A stretch of 11,904 bases of DNA from Thiolapillus brandeum (lineage in GTDB: Bacteria; Pseudomonadota; Gammaproteobacteria; Chromatiales; Chromatiaceae): NCBI GenBank assembly GCA_011051425.1, contig DRLF01000025.1, positions 1 through 11,904 of the forward strand. Direction: 5' to 3'. Below, in pieces: positions 8,556 through 11,904 of the stretch (positions are counted from its first letter, which is position 1; each line of letters begins with the position of its first letter). A program made the translations under genes and the position numbers. The notes beneath the pieces were generated by a model. The model ran no database searches and was not told the DNA's origin. It saw only the letters and a program-made list of their open reading frames with translations.

Positions 8556-8584
8556 TTTATATGTGCATAAGGTCGCCATGTGCC
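8556..8584 (-). promoter_or_regulatory. Candidate promoter of the xrtD operon
   Basis: On the minus strand a TATAAA (8561-8556, five of six matches to TATAAT) lies 17 bp from GGCACA (8584-8579, three of six matches to TTGACA), with the -10 about 30 bases before the xrtD start codon. The weak -35 lies inside the inner inverted repeat described next, so a bound protein there could repress or activate. This is pattern matching only. Confidence 0.3.
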
Positions 8585-8613
8585 CCAGCACATCATTGGC
8601 GCCGATATGCACA
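8562..8613. repeat. Two nearly concentric inverted repeats, possible operator
   Basis: The outer pair is TGTGCATA (8562-8569) and its exact reverse complement TATGCACA (8606-8613), 36 bases apart. The inner pair is ATGTGC (8578-8583) and GCACAT (8588-8593), four bases apart. The two centres differ by only 2 bases, and all four arms share the word TGTGC or GCACA. They overlap the candidate xrtD promoter and lie between the divergent transcription units, where a shared operator would be expected. A role as a regulator-binding site is inference. Confidence 0.5.
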
Positions 8614-8915
8614 CCACGACATGGGCGATACACCATATACCAATGGCCAATTAGGTTAAACTATCGCGCCGTGGCGCCTTCACTTTAGGACAGGCATGCC
8701 GCCACTTACAATATAGAAGTTACAACTAATTGTTTTTTATTGTGTTTGCCCTACCGGACAATATCATGCCGACCCCTCCCCGGCTTTCACCACTCCAGCG
8801 AATCTTCAAACCAGTGAGAACCCGAACCAGGCCGGGCAATGCACAGGGACATCTGCCAGGGTTTTTGCCGGCGTCACCGCCTTCCCGGGAGAACGATGCA
8901 GTTGTCGAGTCAGCG

Positions 8916-9703
8916 ATGCTTGAATGGGCCAAACTGGGCAGATTGCGCCGAAAGCGTGCAGTGGGCGAAGGCATGCTTGTGCTGTTCGATCAGGGCATGC
9001 TCAGCATCGCGAGCTTCGTCACCGGGATTTTTGTCGCCCAATCGACCGGCAAGGAAGAATTCGGACTCTACATACTTTGCTGGTCCATTCTGAATGTTCT
9101 GCTCGGTTTTAGTGACGCATTGGCAAACAGGCCCTTTGCCATCCACCTCCCGCACATGCAGCAGGACGAGAGAGCAGGATACCAGGGAAGCGCACTCATA
9201 CATAATATTACCCTGATCTTCATTGCCACAGGCATCATTTATATTGCTTTCGGAAACGACAGGGCTGTCATCGATGCCTTGTCGGTGCCGGGCATGCCAT
9301 TCTTCTGCTCGTTCCGCTGCTCCTGCTCTGGATGTCCACCATCATGAGCATACCCTTCGCCTTGTGGACATTGGTGGGAACGCTGTTCGCGGATACTCTG
9401 CTGGGAACCCTGTATCCGCCGGAGTATGTGGGCAACACATTGGTGGTTTTTCTTCTGCTTCTCAGGAATCTGGTTGAAAGCGCCTCGGCGCCGGTTACCT
9501 ATGCACTTCAGACAGCTGGTCAGGCAAGGCATACGAGCCTGGCGCTTCTGTTCGGTGTCGCGTTCGCCCTTGTGCTCGCGCCGGTGCTGGTGTACCAGTT
9601 CGGTATCGTGGGCGCCGGAGTTGCAATGCTGTTGTCGGCATTGTCGATTTCCGCATTGAAATGGTACTGGATGATGAGAGTCGAAGTGAGTTCAGCGACA
9701 TGA
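8916..9703 (+). pseudogene. Wzx-like polysaccharide flippase, frameshifted and internally deleted
   Basis: Two reading frames code for parts of one membrane protein. The first (ATG at 8916, stop at 9345-9347) begins MLEWAKLGRLRRKRAVGEGM and has three hydrophobic segments typical of the N-terminus of lipid-linked oligosaccharide flippases. It then turns into a Cys/Ser-rich tail from about 9297. The second, from about 9299 in another frame (first ATG at 9332) to the stop at 9701-9703, starts ILLLVPLLLLWMSTIMS and has the motifs LGTLYPPEYVGN and SAPVTYALQTAG seen near the C-terminal end of such flippases. Joined, they give only about 262 aa, while flippases usually have 400-480. One internal loss of 3n+1 bases, around 500, would explain both frame and size. 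The product is probably inactive. The stop overlaps the next start (ATGA), so translation of the C-terminal part may still matter for the downstream gene. A sequencing or assembly error is possible. Confidence 0.75.
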
Positions 9704-10926
9704 CAGAATGCACGGAGAATCCGAGGGTTTCCTGGCTGGTCACCACCATGGGATACGGGGACCAGCTGCTCTACTGGGAGCCAATACTGGCAACACTGAC
9801 CGTACGTTTGCCGGGCCTGCTCATAAATCTCACCGCAGACAAGAACATTTCATCGCAGGCCGGCCTGAACACGCGTGAATCCATCCGCCTCAAGCGTGTG
9901 GTTCTACCCGCACCCAACAAGGCCTCCTACCAGCGCGTCATTACGTTCATCCATCCTGCCATCGTGTATGAAGTCTGGCGACAGGACCCGGACGTAATCG
10001 TCGTCAGCGAGTTTGGCCTTCTTACGCTTTATGGCATGCTTTCCGCCGCCCTGCGCCCCACATGCAAGCTCATGTTGCTGGTGGAGAGCGATCCAGGCCC
10101 CATGCCCTGGTGGCGCAGGCAGATCAGGAAGCTGATGGCACGCCGGGCCGACGTCATCATGACCAACAACGACGCAGGCGCAGACTATCTGACCAGGGAA
10201 CTGGGAGTTCCGGCATCTCGAATACGTAAGGAACTGTACCTGGTGTCCCAGCCTGGTGCCAGCGATCCGGAACAGCAGGAAGGCGCCCCGACGGCAACAC
10301 CTCCGGCACATCGCTACTTCCAGGGCGATCACGTCAAGTTCCTGTATGTCGGGCAGATCGCCCCGCGCAAGGGCCTGGATACGCTGATTGAAGCAATCGC
10401 CGCCGTTCCTCCCCTGCAGCGCGCATCCATGCAACTCGCCATCGTCGGTGAGGGGACAACTGAAGAAAAGGAGAGGCTGGCTCGCCGTGTGGCTGCCTGC
10501 TCGCTGCAGGATCAGATTCATTTCATGGGACGGCAGCCCTATTCCAAGCTGGCCGCGTTCTACGAAAACAGCGACGTATTCGTGTTCCCCACGCTGAACG
10601 ACTACCGTGCACTGGTCGGCTTCGAGGCCATCAGCCACGGACTGCCCGTACTGATGTCAAAACATGATGGAGCCGCCAGCGAAGTGGTCGATGAGCAACG
10701 GAATGGCCTGATATTCGATCCACTCGACAGGGAAGACTTCAGCTCCAAACTGGCATGGTTCCTGGAAAACAGGGACAAGCTAAAGCAGATGGCCGAACAT
10801 TCCAGGCATAAATCCGCGATGTTTACCCCGCAGGCAGCAGCATCCAATCTGGCCAATGCCATTGTCGCCTGTCACACCGGCGGTGACGATGACGGCGCGG
10901 CCGTGGAGCCGGGTGGCGGCTCATGA
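9700..10926 (+). CDS. GT4-type glycosyltransferase
   Basis: Encodes 408 aa with the two-domain GT-B fold of family 4 transferases, cytoplasmic or membrane-associated, adding a sugar from a nucleotide donor to a growing lipid-linked glycan. The C-terminal donor domain starts near residue 210, with FLYVGQIAPRKGLDTLIEA (214-232), then LAIVGEG, the HFMGRQPYSKLAAFYENSDV stretch, and the end motif GFEAISHGLPVLMS with DGAASEVV (323-330). The usual E-x7-E pair is D301-x7-E309 here; Glu309 is kept but the first acid is Asp. ATG at 9700 is used because it overlaps the preceding stop as ATGA; the frame is open back to 9661 with an extra ATG that has less support. The end again overlaps the next gene by ATGA. 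Donor and acceptor sugars cannot be named; fucose is possible given gmd and fcl. Confidence 0.88.
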   Translation: MTECTENPRVSWLVTTMGYGDQLLYWEPILATLTVRLPGLLINLTADKNISSQAGLNTRESIRLKRVVLPAPNKASYQRVITFIHPAIVYEVWRQDPDVIVVSEFGLLTLYGMLSAALRPTCKLMLLVESDPGPMPWWRRQIRKLMARRADVIMTNNDAGADYLTRELGVPASRIRKELYLVSQPGASDPEQQEGAPTATPPAHRYFQGDHVKFLYVGQIAPRKGLDTLIEAIAAVPPLQRASMQLAIVGEGTTEEKERLARRVAACSLQDQIHFMGRQPYSKLAAFYENSDVFVFPTLNDYRALVGFEAISHGLPVLMSKHDGAASEVVDEQRNGLIFDPLDREDFSSKLAWFLENRDKLKQMAEHSRHKSAMFTPQAAASNLANAIVACHTGGDDDGAAVEPGGGS

Positions 10927-11558
10927 ATACCCGCATGCCACCCTTCCCCGGCCGTGACCTTGCCGCAGAAGCGGCGCTCCTGCAGACGTTCACGCAGCAT
11001 GGCATCGACTATGCCATGCTGCAGAGAGACTGGCGGGACGACAGCCACGGGGATCTCGATATCATCGTGCGTCAGGAACACTGGCCGTTGCTCGTGGAGC
11101 GGGTCGCCGGATTCTCGCACGAGAACGGAATACCTGTCGTCAAGGCGTATGAAATCGAAAGAGGTGTCGTCTGCGTGGTCATGCTGACGCAGAAAGAGGC
11201 GATTTTCCTCGACACGGTAATTGCCGGCGCCAGCGGAACGATCTACGGGGTCGATCCGGTCCACGCACTTCAGAATGCCGACAGAGCCACCGATATTCCG
11301 GTGATCAGCGAAGAAGAGTTTTTGCGATACCGGCAACAAAAGAAAATATTCAAGGCATCCACACGCCGCAAACTGCTGAAAAAAATGGCAAACCTGCCGA
11401 TCATTCTTCGCAGGCTGATCGAATGCACGACCTTGGCACGGGGCGCGCTGCTGTATGTGCCTTATTTGCTCGATACCGACATTCTGCGCAGTGAGGCCGT
11501 ATCCGGATTTTCCCACGGTTACCTCACACACACTCTTCGCCACAGGTATCGAAGTTGA
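10923..11558 (+). CDS. Nucleotidyltransferase-like protein of unknown function
   Basis: Encodes 211 aa. Residues about 13-60 look like the core of a small nucleotidyltransferase fold: an amphipathic helix, a strand YAMLQ, then HGDLDIIV (42-49), which resembles the metal-binding D-x-D strand of that superfamily (Asp44 and Asp46). A strand-rich middle (about 70-115) and a basic helical region (about 138-175, with RRKLLKK) follow. I know no specific function. Its ATG overlaps the glycosyltransferase stop by four bases, so it is translationally coupled to it, and it precedes a P-loop kinase-like gene by 13 bp. Proteins of this sort are found beside, or fused to, thymidylate-kinase-like proteins in polysaccharide clusters. 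A role in modifying the glycan or its lipid carrier is inference. Confidence 0.6.
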   Translation: MNTRMPPFPGRDLAAEAALLQTFTQHGIDYAMLQRDWRDDSHGDLDIIVRQEHWPLLVERVAGFSHENGIPVVKAYEIERGVVCVVMLTQKEAIFLDTVIAGASGTIYGVDPVHALQNADRATDIPVISEEEFLRYRQQKKIFKASTRRKLLKKMANLPIILRRLIECTTLARGALLYVPYLLDTDILRSEAVSGFSHGYLTHTLRHRYRS

Positions 11559-11571
11559 GTCACCGTTCACA

Positions 11572-11904
11572 ATGAGCTATCGCGGAAAATTCATCGTTCT
11601 GGTGGGCCCGGACGGAACCGGAAAAACCACCGTGGCCCAGGCCATTCGCGAAATGCAGGGTGACCGCTATGCCGGAATACACTGTTTTCATTGGCGCCCC
11701 GGCCTGTTGCCTGTTCCCGGCCGACGCACCACTGCGGCCGACACCGGGCAGGCCGGCGCACCTCCCCGCGACTTCAAATACGGCACCATGCTGTCGTTGC
11801 TGCGTTTCTTCTATTACCTCACAGATTTCGTCCTGGGCTACTGGCTGGAGATCCGGCCGCGGCTGCGGCGGGGGGAGCTCGTCATCGGCGAACGCTGGTA
11901 CTAC
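11572..11904 (+). CDS. P-loop thymidylate-kinase-like protein (partial)
   Basis: The first 111 codons are present; the gene runs off the right edge. A Walker A motif, GPDGTGKTT (12-20), follows the hydrophobic strand KFIVLV, as in nucleoside monophosphate kinases. The visible end, ELVIGERWYY (102-111), looks like the conserved strand and Arg-Trp-Tyr stretch of a thymidylate-kinase-like group often found in surface polysaccharide clusters. The insert at residues 45-70, rich in Pro, Gly and Arg, is unlike housekeeping Tmk. A housekeeping dTMP kinase role is unlikely given the place; the true substrate is unknown. The start is ATG at 11572, with only a weak GAGT about 12 bases upstream. It is the fourth gene of the plus-strand cluster. 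Confidence 0.75.
   Translation, partial: MSYRGKFIVLVGPDGTGKTTVAQAIREMQGDRYAGIHCFHWRPGLLPVPGRRTTAADTGQAGAPPRDFKYGTMLSLLRFFYYLTDFVLGYWLEIRPRLRRGELVIGERWYY

Larger units (their letters stand above)
8527..8915. other. Divergent intergenic region between xrtD and the flippase remnant
   Basis: This stretch of 389 bases holds the nested repeats and the candidate xrtD promoter in its left part. A tight dyad, GCGCC-GT-GGCGC, lies at 8666-8677. For the plus strand a -10-like TACAAT is at 8707-8712 with only a poor -35 (TTTAGG) 17 bp ahead. From 8766 an ATG opens a frame that joins the flippase remnant and would add a 50-residue tail rich in Pro and Arg; it has no clear ribosome binding site and does not look like the family, so 8766-8915 is more likely an untranslated leader. 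Confidence 0.45.

Noticed and set aside
8666..8677. GCGCC-GT-GGCGC dyad as a terminator
   Set aside because: The two-base loop is too small for an RNA hairpin and no T tract follows on either strand.
8527..8915. Sigma-54 (-24/-12) promoter for xrtD or the plus-strand genes
   Set aside because: GG-rich words such as GGGGCAC and TGGCGCC occur, but none has GC ten bases after GG as required.
8527..9720. Insertion sequence as the cause of the flippase damage
   Set aside because: No transposase fragment, terminal inverted repeats or target duplication were seen around the frame change; simple deletion fits better.
9904..10638. Minus-strand open frame of 244 aa
   Set aside because: Antisense to the GT4 gene; its translation is rich in His, Cys and Arg with no recognisable domain.
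10872..11570. Minus-strand open frame of 232 aa
   Set aside because: Antisense to the nucleotidyltransferase-like gene, whose start is coupled to its neighbour; no domain is recognised in the antisense frame.

Overview
The window is part of an exopolysaccharide and protein-sorting (PEP-CTERM/exosortase) locus of a Gram-negative bacterium. It is most likely a proteobacterium, and a gammaproteobacterium is my best guess. The evidence is an outer-membrane lipoprotein signal, an exosortase-EpsI fusion of the XrtD (VPLPA-CTERM) type, the PrsT and PrsK accessory proteins, and enzymes making GDP-L-fucose and starting an undecaprenyl-linked glycan. There are no rRNA or tRNA genes, CRISPR arrays or recognisable transposases.

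Minus-strand block (8526 down to 1). In transcription order it reads: xrtD exosortase-EpsI fusion (6943-8526); a long WecA/MraY-type sugar-1-phosphate transferase with a TTG start and an unusual membrane extension (5264-6904); gmd (4079-5176); fcl (3101-4048); the very large TPR lipoprotein prsT (379-3021). After a 260-bp gap comes the first 39 codons of what looks like the histidine kinase prsK, cut by the window edge (1-118). Gaps from xrtD through prsT are 30 to 87 bp, so these genes probably form one transcription unit. prsK may have its own promoter.

Plus-strand block (about 8766 to the end). A Wzx-like flippase gene (8916-9703) appears broken by a frame change and is too short for its family. 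It is followed by a GT4 glycosyltransferase (9700-10926), a small nucleotidyltransferase-like protein (10923-11558) and a P-loop thymidylate-kinase-like protein cut by the window end (11572-11904). The first three are linked by ATGA stop/start overlaps, so they are translationally coupled.

The two blocks diverge from an intergenic region (8527-8915). It carries two nearly concentric inverted repeats built from TGTGC/GCACA words that overlap a candidate xrtD promoter, a plausible operator.

Working model: GDP-mannose is converted to GDP-L-fucose by Gmd and Fcl. The membrane transferase puts the first sugar phosphate on undecaprenyl phosphate, and the GT4 enzyme extends it. A flippase, probably encoded elsewhere because the local copy looks inactive, exports the unit. 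XrtD processes proteins carrying a C-terminal VPLPA-type sorting signal, and PrsT and PrsK are accessory and regulatory parts of the same system. No target protein with a sorting signal is encoded here.
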